This document shows, piece by piece, positions 39,167-47,309 of a DNA stretch of 64,000 bases (the stretch's first letter is position 1; each line of letters opens with the position of its first letter). A model generated the notes under the pieces. That model was not told the origin of the DNA, made no database searches, and saw only the letters and a list, made by a program, of their open reading frames with translations. The stretch is from Labilithrix sp. (lineage in GTDB: Bacteria > Myxococcota_A > Polyangia > Polyangiales > Polyangiaceae): assembly GCA_019637195.1 (NCBI GenBank), contig JAHBWA010000027.1:1-64000 (forward strand). Direction: 5' to 3'. Both the position numbers and the translations under genes were made by a program.

Positions 39167-41020
39167 TCACCGGAGGTGCTTCGCCTGCTCCGCGATGACC
39201 TCATCGGCGGCGTCGATGTCGATCGCGACCGGAGCGCCTTCGATCGCGTCGAGCGCGCGCTTCGCGTAGCCGCGGACGATCGGATACGCGTTCGTGAGCT
39301 GCCCGGCGAGCACGGGGACGGCGGCCTTCACCCGCCCCTCCCCGAGGAGCTGGAACGCGACCGCCTGCTCGTGGGGCTTGCCGCGCTCGGCCGTCGCGAG
39401 CAGCACGTTGGCGTCGAGGCCGCCGTACAGCTTCTCGAGGGCGTCGCGATCGTAGCTCCGCTTCCACCACCGCTCCATCGTCCGGACGAGCGCGCCGACC
39501 TCCTTGTCTCCGTGGCAGAGCGCGCACTCGACCGGACGGTCGAGCAACACCTTGCCCGTGTCGGTCGGCGAGCCGATCCGGTGGTAGCGGGTGAGCCCGC
39601 CGTCGAGGCCCATGTTCTTCCGCGGCATGTGGCACGCGAAGCATCGCGCGCCTTCCCCCGCCGGGTCGTGGTGGGAGTGCGCGCGGAGCGCGTCGGGCGA
39701 GGCGTACTGCTCGTGGCAGCGCGTGCAGAGCGCGTCCGCGCGCGCGGGCTCGAGCTTCTGGAGCGCCGCCGTGCCGTCGTGCGCGTGCGGGTCGTGGCAG
39801 TCGACGCACGCGAGCTTGGAGGCGCAGGCGCCGAGCATCATGTCGCGCGCCTCGCCCGAGTTGATGTGGCTGCCGCCGGGGGAGCGCTTGCGCGAGCCGC
39901 CTTCCCACGTCGGATCGTAGCCCGAGAAGAGGACCTGGTGGCAGCGCGCGCACGCGCGGTTCAAGGTCTCGGCGCGCGTCCCGTTCGCCGCCAGGCGCGG
40001 GCTCCGCGGCGCCGGCAAGCGCACGGCGAAGGCGTCGCTCACGGGCTCGAACGAGGGCAGGCGCGTCGGATCCTTCACGTGCTCGGCGGCGCCGAGGTGG
40101 CACGACTCGCAGCCGATGCCCACCTCCACGAGGTGGCTCGCGCGGAAGCGCGCGCGCGTCGACGTCAGAGCGCCCTCGAGCGTCGGCTTCTGCTTGGGCG
40201 CCCCGAGGCGCGCGAGCTCATCCTCGAGCAGCGAGGTCATCGCCCGCTCGTTCGTCACGACGTAGCTCGCGCGGAGCGACGGCGGGAGGAGCGGGTCGAG
40301 CACCACCCCCTGGTACGTCCCGCGCCCGGCGAGCGCGCCGAGCACCGTCGAGACGTACGGGACGGTGTTGTGGCAGAAGATGCACGTCTGGTTCCAGACC
40401 GCGCCGATCTTGAGACCGTCGCGCGCCTTCACCATGACCGAGTAGCCCTTGTAGCGGAGCGAGCGCGTCGCGAGCATGTAGCTCACCGGGAGCACGCGCT
40501 CCTCCGACGGGTCGCCGAGCGCGGGCGCGCCCTCGCGCACCGCCGCGACCGCGACGCCGGCGTAGTCCTCGCGGTGATGGCCGCCGATGACCCGGGTGAT
40601 CCGGTAGACGCCGCGGCCGTAGCGCTTCGACGAGAGCGTGACGAAGCGGTCGGCGCCGGCCGACTCGAGGCGGGCGACGTCGTCGTGGAAGCGGAACTCG
40701 GTCCCGTCGAACGGGCCCTTCACGTCGGCGGTGCGCGCCTCGCGCGTCATGTTGTGCATCGGCGAGCGACGCCACGAGTCGACGTATGCCTCGTGGCACG
40801 GCGCGCACGCGGCGCTGCCGGCGTAGTCGGCGAAGCGCACGTTGCTCGTCACCGTCCCCGCGCCGGCGGCGCTGCTCGGCGCGCTCGCGGCGCGCGAGGG
40901 GCCCTGCCCGGCGCCGCACGCCGCCGCCGTCGCCGCGAGGGCGATCGCGGGGAGGACGGACGAGGCCAGCACACGCCGGGAGGAGCGCGACAGGCGCTCG
41001 GCGTGGGATCCGAGGCGCAC
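39167..41020 (-). CDS. Octaheme c-type cytochrome lipoprotein
   Basis: The product of about 617 residues has a lipoprotein signal (AATAAACGAG) and eight CxxCH motifs in order: CAPCH, CIFCH, CESCH, CARCH, CVDCH, CTRCH, CFACH, CALCH. Many extra His residues could be distal ligands. A helical C-terminal stretch with HEAT-like character (AVAFQLLGEGRVKAAVPVLAGQ in outline) follows the last haem site. I prefer the GTG at 41018-41020 because it gives a normal-length signal. A GTG at 41083 would add 21 residues and leave only 14 bases to the divergent gene. The protein should transfer electrons in the periplasm or on the outer membrane, by analogy with cytochrome c554/NrfA-like proteins. Its redox partner is unknown. 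Confidence 0.85.
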   Translation of the reverse strand: MRLGSHAERLSRSSRRVLASSVLPAIALAATAAACGAGQGPSRAASAPSSAAGAGTVTSNVRFADYAGSAACAPCHEAYVDSWRRSPMHNMTREARTADVKGPFDGTEFRFHDDVARLESAGADRFVTLSSKRYGRGVYRITRVIGGHHREDYAGVAVAAVREGAPALGDPSEERVLPVSYMLATRSLRYKGYSVMVKARDGLKIGAVWNQTCIFCHNTVPYVSTVLGALAGRGTYQGVVLDPLLPPSLRASYVVTNERAMTSLLEDELARLGAPKQKPTLEGALTSTRARFRASHLVEVGIGCESCHLGAAEHVKDPTRLPSFEPVSDAFAVRLPAPRSPRLAANGTRAETLNRACARCHQVLFSGYDPTWEGGSRKRSPGGSHINSGEARDMMLGACASKLACVDCHDPHAHDGTAALQKLEPARADALCTRCHEQYASPDALRAHSHHDPAGEGARCFACHMPRKNMGLDGGLTRYHRIGSPTDTGKVLLDRPVECALCHGDKEVGALVRTMERWWKRSYDRDALEKLYGGLDANVLLATAERGKPHEQAVAFQLLGEGRVKAAVPVLAGQLTNAYPIVRGYAKRALDAIEGAPVAIDIDAADEVIAEQAKHLR

Positions 41021-41085
41021 GCGCCGATCAGAGACGCAGTCGTCGTCCTGGGTCAAGACGTGCGCGCGAAGCGCCCGAATCACGG

Positions 41086-41091
41086 TAGAGT
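41086..41091 (+). promoter_or_regulatory. Putative -10 TAGAGT of leaderless promoter
   Basis: TAGAGT ends 6 bases before the ATG at 41098. No ribosome-binding site is present, which fits a leaderless transcript. Confidence 0.4.
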
Positions 41092-41097
41092 TTGGTC

Positions 41098-41907
41098 ATG
41101 ACATCGGGAATGCGCGCACGGCGCTGGCTCTCTGCCGTCGGCCTCACGTTCTTCGCGCTCGCCGCGCTCGGGAGCGGCAAGCGCGGCGACACCAAGGGCG
41201 ACGGCGTCGCGCTCCTCGCGACCACCAAGTCCTCCTACGTCGGCAACTGGGAGGGCCTCGGCGTCGCGCTGCGCATCGCACCCGACGGCACGGTCGGCTA
41301 CGAGCGCAAGACCGGCGCCGTCAAGAAGACCATCAACGGCAAGCTCACGCGTTTCGACGGCGACGACATCGTCGTCAACGCGCTCATCAACGTGACGCTG
41401 AAGGTCGGAGCGCCGCCGGCCGAGGCGAACGGCACCTGGACGATGACCGTCGAGGGCGTGAAGGTCCATCGCACGGGGGACGGCTCGGGCGAGTCCAACG
41501 ACATCGACGAGAAGCTCGAGGAGCACATCCTCGAGCAGTTCGGCGCGTCGAAGGGGCTCTCCTCCGTCGATTGCCCCGAGGTCGAGCCGTCCACACCCAC
41601 GTTCGACTGCGTCGCCAAGCTCGTGAACGGCAAGTCGGCCAAGGTCAGCGTCGCCCACAAGTCCCGCGGGAACTACTCGTACACGGTCCACGTCACCGAC
41701 GTCGAAGGCCCCACGTTCGCAGGGGAGATGTCGAAGACGATCAGCGCCGAGACCAAGCGGAAGATCACCGTCGACTGCGGCGCGGGAAAGTCGTTCTTCC
41801 CGAACGGCGAGCCGCTCGTCTGCGACGCGACCGAGGGGCGCAAGCGCGGCAAGGCCGAGTTCGTCATCACGGAGAGCGGCGTAAGCTGGAAGCTGACCGG
41901 CCTCTGA
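41098..41907 (+). CDS. Secreted protein of unknown function (DUF4333-like C-terminus)
   Basis: The 269-residue product has a signal peptide (LTFFALAALGSG). The N-terminal beta domain (about 35-130) has the look of a lipocalin-like or TIGR03066-type fold (VGNWEGLGVALRIAPDG). A second part (about 135-269) contains two similar half-repeats with paired Cys (VDCPEVEP...FDCVAKL and VDCGAGK...LVCDATE), resembling DUF4333. It probably works in the periplasm. The ATG at 41098 is preferred over a TTG six bases earlier. Its stop overlaps the next gene's first codon region (CTGA). Confidence 0.65.
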   Translation: MTSGMRARRWLSAVGLTFFALAALGSGKRGDTKGDGVALLATTKSSYVGNWEGLGVALRIAPDGTVGYERKTGAVKKTINGKLTRFDGDDIVVNALINVTLKVGAPPAEANGTWTMTVEGVKVHRTGDGSGESNDIDEKLEEHILEQFGASKGLSSVDCPEVEPSTPTFDCVAKLVNGKSAKVSVAHKSRGNYSYTVHVTDVEGPTFAGEMSKTISAETKRKITVDCGAGKSFFPNGEPLVCDATEGRKRGKAEFVITESGVSWKLTGL

Positions 41908-42338
41908 TCCGGCCGAGCGCTCGCTGCCTCGCCGCGAGCGCCGGGACGTTCTCGGCGGGCGCGGTCCTCTACCTCCTCCGGCCGGCGCCGCCGGCGGCGG
42001 TGGATGTCCTCGGGGTCGCCGGAGCGTGGGCGGCCGTCGCGCGGACGTTCGAGGGCGCGCGGCACGCCGTCCCCGCCGTCGTGCAGGCGCACGGGAGCGA
42101 CGCGCTCTTCGCCGCGAGCGTCGCCCTCTTCCTCGTGGCGCTGTGGGGCCACGAGCGACGCGTGCTCGGGCTCGGCCTCGCCTTCGTCCTGACCCTCGAG
42201 CTGCTCCAGGCCGCCGGCGTCGCCCCGGGCACGTTCGACGTGCTCGATCTCGCCGCGGAGGCGGCCGCCTACGTGCTCGCCGCGGGCGCAGCCTATGCGA
42301 GCCGCTCCGGTCGAGCCGCCGCCCGCGAGGTCACGTGA
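41904..42338 (+). CDS. VanZ-like small membrane protein
   Basis: About 144 residues with three or four hydrophobic segments (LAASAGTFSAGAVLYLL, LFAASVALFLVALW, LGLAFVLTLELLQAAGV, LAAEAAAYVLAAGAA). The ELLQ...GTFDVLDLAAE stretch matches the core of VanZ-like proteins. The start is uncertain: no ATG precedes the first helix, and I take the CTG at 41904 overlapping the upstream stop (coupling); a GTG at 42000 would remove the first helix. The stop overlaps the convergent kinase gene by 8 bases, in the palindrome TCACGTGA. Confidence 0.6.
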   Translation: MIRPSARCLAASAGTFSAGAVLYLLRPAPPAAVDVLGVAGAWAAVARTFEGARHAVPAVVQAHGSDALFAASVALFLVALWGHERRVLGLGLAFVLTLELLQAAGVAPGTFDVLDLAAEAAAYVLAAGAAYASRSGRAAAREVT

Positions 42339-45300
42339 GCCACTCGCCCGCCCGAGCCAGCGTCCGCGTGTGCTCCCGCACCACGCCGAGGAACGCCCGC
42401 TTGTGCTCCGGGTTCTTGATCTTCGACGCGCGGGCGAGGAGCCGGTCGCGCGCGGCGGCGATCGCCTGCTTCGCGCCCTCGACGTCTCCGCGCGCGTGGA
42501 GGGCCTCCGCGTAGGCGACGCGGATCAGCGCCTCACCTTCCCCGACGCCGCCGACCTGCTCGAAGAGGCGCATGGCCTCGGAGGCCGCGTCGAAGATCGC
42601 GTCGGCAGACGCGCCCTTGTGGAGCAGCGTGAGCGTCATGAACGCCAGGAGCGCGGCGCGATACGGCGGCGAGTGCTCGAGCAGCGGGAGCGCGCGCAGC
42701 TCCTCCGCCTCGGCGGAGTCGTGGTCGTTGGCGAAATAGTGGACGCCCGCCAGGTACGCGCGCGCGCGCCCCTCGCCGACGCGATCGCGCTGCGCCGCAT
42801 AGGACGCGATCACCTCCTCGGTCGTCGCCACGGCGTCTCGCGGCCTGTTGGTCCGCACGTAGAGGTGGCCGAGCCGGAGCTTCGCGTCGTTCACGGTCGT
42901 CGCGAGCCCGAGGCGCTCGGCGGCGTCGCGCGCCTCGACGAGCACGGACTCGGCCGTCGCGTAGGCGCCGAGCTCGGAGAGCGCCCAGCCGGCGCTCTGC
43001 AGCTGGCGCGCGGCGTTCCGCGCGTCGCCGAGGAGCTCGAAGCAGCGCGCGGCGTCCTCTGCCAGCACGGCGGCCCTCTCGAGCTCCCCCTCCCACGAGG
43101 CGCGCACGACGTTCGCCGAGAGCAAGAACGCGCGCGCCGCCGGCTCGCCCGCGATGAAACGCTCGTCGCGATCGATCGGCGCGAGGAGCGCGCCCGCCAC
43201 GTCGTAGAGCCCCGCGACGCCGAGCGAGGTGGCGATGCGTGACGTCGCGATCACGCGCGCGGCGGTCATCGGCGCGCCGGACGCAGAGGACGCCGGTCCC
43301 CCGTCCATGACCGCCGTGCTGCGCTCAGCGCGCCCGGCGCCGCCCGCGAGCTCGAGGAGGCGCTCCGCCACCCCGCGCGCCTCGTCCACGTAGCCCAGCG
43401 TCATCGCGGACTCGGTCGCCTCGGCGGCCGCCGCGTACCAGTCGCCGCTCTCGAGCGCGAGGTCGTGCATCGCGGCGCGCGCGTGCTCGCGCGCCGCGGC
43501 GTGCTCCCCCGACCAGCGCGACGCCTCCGCGAGGACGAGCCTGAGCTTGCCGTGCGTCACGCCGGAAGCGCCGGCCTGGATGGCGCGATCGGAGCGCAGC
43601 TTCGCCGCCACGAGGTCGTTGCCTTCGAGCGCCTGAAACGCCGCGCGCGCGTAGAAGGCGAGGGCCCGGTCGCGGGCGCCGCCGCGCTCGAAGTGTTCCC
43701 CGAGGAGCATCGGCTCGTGCTCCCCAGCCTGCTCGAGCCACTCGGCGGCGAGCCGATGGCCGAGCGCTTGGTCCTCGGCGGTGAGCATCTGGTACGCCGC
43801 GTCACGGACGATCGCGTGGCGGAACGCGTACTCGCGATCGGCCGGGAACCGCGACACGTCGCGACGCTGGACGATCTCCCGGCGCGTGAGCTCGGCGAGC
43901 CACTCGTCGACCTCGCCGACGTCATAGCGACCGCCTGCGAGCGCGATCACGCCGCCGCGCCAGAAGCGCTCGCCGAAGACGCTCGCCGCGCGCAGCACCC
44001 GCCGCGCCGCGGGATCCAGCCGCTGCAGCCGCGCCTCGACCATCGCGAGCACGGTCGCCGGGAGCGCCCATGGATCGACGCCGGCGGCCGACGGCGGCGG
44101 CTCCGTCCCGGGCGCCGGCGTCCGGCGCGATTGCGCGCGCCCGGTTCCTTCGGCGTAGGCGCGGATCAGCTCCTCGAGGTAGAAGACGTTGCCCGCCGCG
44201 CGGTCGAGCAGCCGCGCGACCTCGGAAGCGGGGAGGTCCTCGCCGAGGACGTCGCGGACGAGGCGCTCGCCCGCGCGACGGACGAGCGGCCCGAGCCGCA
44301 CCTCCTGGAGGCTGCGCTGCGCCCAGAGCTGCGGGAAGGAGTCGTGGACGTCGCCGCGCGCCACCGCGAGCACCATGAAGCTCCGATCCGTCGCGACGCG
44401 GAGCGCGGCGTCGAGGAGGTTCACGCTCGGGAGGTCGCCCCAGTGCAGGTCCTCGATCACGACGACGAACGGCGACGCGCTGCTCTCCGCCACGACGAAG
44501 TCGCAGAACGCGCGGCGCATCTGGTCGCCCATGAGGATCGCGTCCTGCCGCGCGGCGCGGAGCTGCACGCTGTCGGCGTCGGGGAACGGGATGCTCGCGA
44601 TCTCGCCGAGGAACTCGGTGACGCGCGCGACCTCGAGCTCGACGACGTGCCTCGCGACGCGCGCGCGGAGCTTCTGCTGGCGAACGACGAGGGGCTCGCC
44701 CCCGCTGATCCCGGCGCCCCGCCGGAGGAGCCGCGCGATGAGCGAGAACGGCGACCCCTCGCTCATCGCGTCGCCGCGCGCGATGAGGATCTCCGCGCCC
44801 CCGAGCTCGTGGAGCTGCCGCAGGAGCTCGGCGACGAGGCGCGACTTGCCCGCGCCGGGGAACCCCGTCACCAGCACCGCTCGCGCGACGGGCTCCTCCA
44901 CGCACTCCTCGTACAGCGCGAGCAAGGTCGAGAGCTCGCGATCGCGCCCGACGAACGGCGTCGGCTTCCCGAGGAGCGTGCGCGCCTTCGTGTCGCGCTC
45001 GCGGAGGCCGCGAATGAACAGCCCGCGGTCGTCGCCGCCCACGTCGAAGCGCGTGTCGAGGAGCCCGGCGGTCGTCTCGTCGAGGAAGACGGGGCTCTGG
45101 CCGTGGCGGGTCTCGTCGCTGACGCCGACGGTGCGGGAGCGCGCGGCAGCCAGGATCGAAGCGGCGCGCTCGATCACCTCGCCGACCGCGCTCCGCCCCG
45201 TGACCGTCGCGAAGCCGGTCGCGAGGACCATGCGCGCCTCGACGAGGTGGGAGCGAAGCGCGAGCGCGCAGCGCGCGGCTTGGGCCGCCAGATCGCCCGC

Positions 45301-46383
45301 GCCGCCCTTGCCCGCCAGCGTCACGACGAGCGAGCCGTCGGCGAGCATCTCGGACTCGGCGCCGAAGCTGGCGACCACCGTACGCGGATCGAACGACGCG
45401 GCGAGCGTCTCGACCGCGCTCGCCGGGAGCATGTCGCGCGCGCCGTCGTCGCCGTCGCTCTCTTCGCCGAGAGGGAGCGCCGCCATCACGACGCACACGA
45501 GCCGCCGCTCGCCCGCCGTCAGCGCGCGGATCATCGGCGCGCTCGCGCGCTGAGCCGGGGAGTCACGCACGGCGTCGAAGGGCTCGAGCTCCCTGAGCAC
45601 CGCGCCGCCGCTACCCGGGCGAGACGCCGCGTGCTTCGAGAGCATCCGCGAGAGCAGCTCGTCGAGCGCCGGGGGCACCTCGATCCCGATCTCGCGGAGG
45701 CTCGGCGGGGTCTCGAGGAGGATCTTCGCCAGGAGCGCCGCCATGTTCTCGCCGGCGAACACGGGCCGGCCGGCCAGGCACTCGTAGACGAGGCAGCCGA
45801 GCGAGAACACGTCGGCGCGGGCGTCGACCTCGCGCGCCCCGCGCGCCTGCTCCGGCGCCATGTACCCGGGCGTGCCGACCATGACGCCGCTCCGCGTCGA
45901 CGGCCGCGACGCGCGCATCAACCGCGCGACGCCGAGGTCCAGGACCTTCGCCTGCTCGACCGAGCGCCCCGGGAGGTAGACGTTGGACGGCTTGATGTCG
46001 CGATGGACGACGCCCCTGTCGTGGAGGACGGCGAGCGCCTCGGCGGTTCGACGCGCGACGGTGAGCGTCTCGTGGAGCGTGAGGCCGCTCCCCTCGATGC
46101 GCTCGGCGAGGTCCTCGCCGTCGAGCCACTCCATCGCGAGGTAGGGACGACCGCCCTCGAGGACGCCGTGGCCGACGTACTTCACGATCCGGGGGTGGGT
46201 AATCTCGGCGAGGATCTGCGCCTCGCGCTTGAAGCGGTCGGCCTCGCGCGCCAGCGAGCCGTAGAGGACCTTCACGGCGACCAGCCCGCCGGTGAGCCGA
46301 TCCTTCGCGCGATAGACCTCGCCCATCCCGCCCGAGCCGACGAGTCGCTCGATCTCGAACCGCTCGGCGAGGATCCGTTCCAC
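42331..46383 (-). CDS. Ser/Thr kinase fused to cyclase-like domain, AAA ATPase and TPR regulator
   Basis: The 1350-residue protein has a PknB-type kinase (residues 1-270; GSGGMGEVY, AVKVL, HRDIKPSN, DLG in place of DFG, APEQA). A degenerate adenylate-cyclase-like region (about 290-470; VVMAALPLGEE, FGAESEMLADGSLVVTL) lacks the metal-binding Asp pair. A NACHT/AAA-type ATPase follows (P-loop GFPGAGKS near 506; VVVIEDLHWGD near 636), then a long TPR-rich helical part (about 800-1340). This composition matches large signalling ATPases of Actinobacteria and Myxococcota. It has no membrane helix. Start is GTG with a TACGCT hexamer 8 bases upstream. Targets are unknown. Confidence 0.92.
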   Translation of the reverse strand: MERILAERFEIERLVGSGGMGEVYRAKDRLTGGLVAVKVLYGSLAREADRFKREAQILAEITHPRIVKYVGHGVLEGGRPYLAMEWLDGEDLAERIEGSGLTLHETLTVARRTAEALAVLHDRGVVHRDIKPSNVYLPGRSVEQAKVLDLGVARLMRASRPSTRSGVMVGTPGYMAPEQARGAREVDARADVFSLGCLVYECLAGRPVFAGENMAALLAKILLETPPSLREIGIEVPPALDELLSRMLSKHAASRPGSGGAVLRELEPFDAVRDSPAQRASAPMIRALTAGERRLVCVVMAALPLGEESDGDDGARDMLPASAVETLAASFDPRTVVASFGAESEMLADGSLVVTLAGKGGAGDLAAQAARCALALRSHLVEARMVLATGFATVTGRSAVGEVIERAASILAAARSRTVGVSDETRHGQSPVFLDETTAGLLDTRFDVGGDDRGLFIRGLRERDTKARTLLGKPTPFVGRDRELSTLLALYEECVEEPVARAVLVTGFPGAGKSRLVAELLRQLHELGGAEILIARGDAMSEGSPFSLIARLLRRGAGISGGEPLVVRQQKLRARVARHVVELEVARVTEFLGEIASIPFPDADSVQLRAARQDAILMGDQMRRAFCDFVVAESSASPFVVVIEDLHWGDLPSVNLLDAALRVATDRSFMVLAVARGDVHDSFPQLWAQRSLQEVRLGPLVRRAGERLVRDVLGEDLPASEVARLLDRAAGNVFYLEELIRAYAEGTGRAQSRRTPAPGTEPPPSAAGVDPWALPATVLAMVEARLQRLDPAARRVLRAASVFGERFWRGGVIALAGGRYDVGEVDEWLAELTRREIVQRRDVSRFPADREYAFRHAIVRDAAYQMLTAEDQALGHRLAAEWLEQAGEHEPMLLGEHFERGGARDRALAFYARAAFQALEGNDLVAAKLRSDRAIQAGASGVTHGKLRLVLAEASRWSGEHAAAREHARAAMHDLALESGDWYAAAAEATESAMTLGYVDEARGVAERLLELAGGAGRAERSTAVMDGGPASSASGAPMTAARVIATSRIATSLGVAGLYDVAGALLAPIDRDERFIAGEPAARAFLLSANVVRASWEGELERAAVLAEDAARCFELLGDARNAARQLQSAGWALSELGAYATAESVLVEARDAAERLGLATTVNDAKLRLGHLYVRTNRPRDAVATTEEVIASYAAQRDRVGEGRARAYLAGVHYFANDHDSAEAEELRALPLLEHSPPYRAALLAFMTLTLLHKGASADAIFDAASEAMRLFEQVGGVGEGEALIRVAYAEALHARGDVEGAKQAIAAARDRLLARASKIKNPEHKRAFLGVVREHTRTLARAGEWLT

Positions 46384-46391
46384 CGGCGACG

Positions 46392-46397
46392 AGCGTA
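46392..46397 (-). promoter_or_regulatory. Putative -10 TACGCT before the large kinase
   Basis: On the minus strand TACGCT ends 8 bases before the GTG at 46381-46383. The short spacing and missing ribosome-binding site suggest leaderless transcription. Confidence 0.4.
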
Positions 46398-46458
46398 GCC
46401 GACTTTCGTGCGCCGAACACGCGACGCCCGCGCGTCGAGCCGGAGCCAGGGGCGGATT

Positions 46459-47274
46459 TCAGTCCAGGCGCTGCTCCAGCCTCACGACCAGTCGGCGGAC
46501 GATGTCGCGGTCATCGGCGAACAGCGCGTGACCTGTGTCCGGCACGAGCTCGAGCTCCGCGCGCGGCAGCCGGCGCGCGAGCACCTCGGCGTTCCGCTTC
46601 GGGATCAAGAGATCCTCGGCGCCCGTGGCGACCACCGCCGGGCAGTCGATGCGCGCCAGACGAGGAGCCACGAAGTGCGTCGAAGCGGCGAAGAGGTGCG
46701 CCGCGAACGTCGCGGGCGACGTCGGATCGTTTCGCATCGCGTCGGGCCAGTCGCGGAAGATCTCGCGCGCCCGGCCCCACTTCGAGGGAGGCAAGAGGAG
46801 GCGCGCCATGTTGGCCGAAGGCTCGCCCCCGCGAAACGGCGTCGAGAGCAGGCGGTAGAGCGACATCGGCGCCGGCAGCGCCCCGGCGAGGAAGCCGGGC
46901 GTGGTCGCGAGCAGCACGAGCCCGCGAACACGCGCGCGGTGGCGGAGCGCGACGTGCTGCGCGATCATCCCGCCCATCGAGATCCCGACCACGATGGCGT
47001 CGTCCACGCCGGCGTCGTCGAGGACCGCCGCCACGTCGTCGGCCATCGTGCCCATCGTCCACGGCGGACGAGGGCGCCCGCTCTTGCCGGTGCCTCGGTT
47101 GTCGACCACGATCACGCGGCGCGGCTTCGCCTCGTCCGCGGTCAACCGCTCGGGGACGTCGAACCAGAAACGCGAAGAGAGGCCCAGGCCCTGGAGGAGG
47201 ACGACCGCCGGCGCCCGCTCGGGACCGCGGGTCGCGTAGTGGATGCTGGCGCCCGGGCGGGTCACGAAGGGCAT
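46459..47274 (-). CDS. Alpha/beta-fold hydrolase
   Basis: A 271-residue alpha/beta hydrolase of the Abhydrolase_1 type. It has an oxyanion block LLQGLGLSSRFW, the nucleophile elbow GISMGG (Ser near residue 98), an acid near VATGAEDLLIP, and His in DTGHALF near the C-terminus. It resembles haloalkane-dehalogenase/3-oxoadipate-enol-lactonase-like hydrolases; the substrate cannot be set. A GGGGAG ribosome-binding site lies 8 bases before the ATG. It is divergent from the histone-like gene across only 35 bases, so their promoters must overlap. Confidence 0.85.
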   Translation of the reverse strand: MPFVTRPGASIHYATRGPERAPAVVLLQGLGLSSRFWFDVPERLTADEAKPRRVIVVDNRGTGKSGRPRPPWTMGTMADDVAAVLDDAGVDDAIVVGISMGGMIAQHVALRHRARVRGLVLLATTPGFLAGALPAPMSLYRLLSTPFRGGEPSANMARLLLPPSKWGRAREIFRDWPDAMRNDPTSPATFAAHLFAASTHFVAPRLARIDCPAVVATGAEDLLIPKRNAEVLARRLPRAELELVPDTGHALFADDRDIVRRLVVRLEQRLD

Positions 47275-47297
47275 GGTGGTCTCCCCAATCTATCGCC

Positions 47298-47303
47298 TAC
47301 GTT
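47298..47303 (+). promoter_or_regulatory. Putative -10 TACGTT before the histone-like gene
   Basis: TACGTT ends 6 bases before the ATG at 47310 with no ribosome-binding site, within the 35-base gap shared with the divergent hydrolase. Confidence 0.4.
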
Positions 47304-47309
47304 TGTCTC

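Noticed and set aside
43465-46398. Long plus-strand open frame opposite the 1350-residue kinase
   Set aside because: Antisense shadow of a kinase with all catalytic motifs; composition is low complexity.
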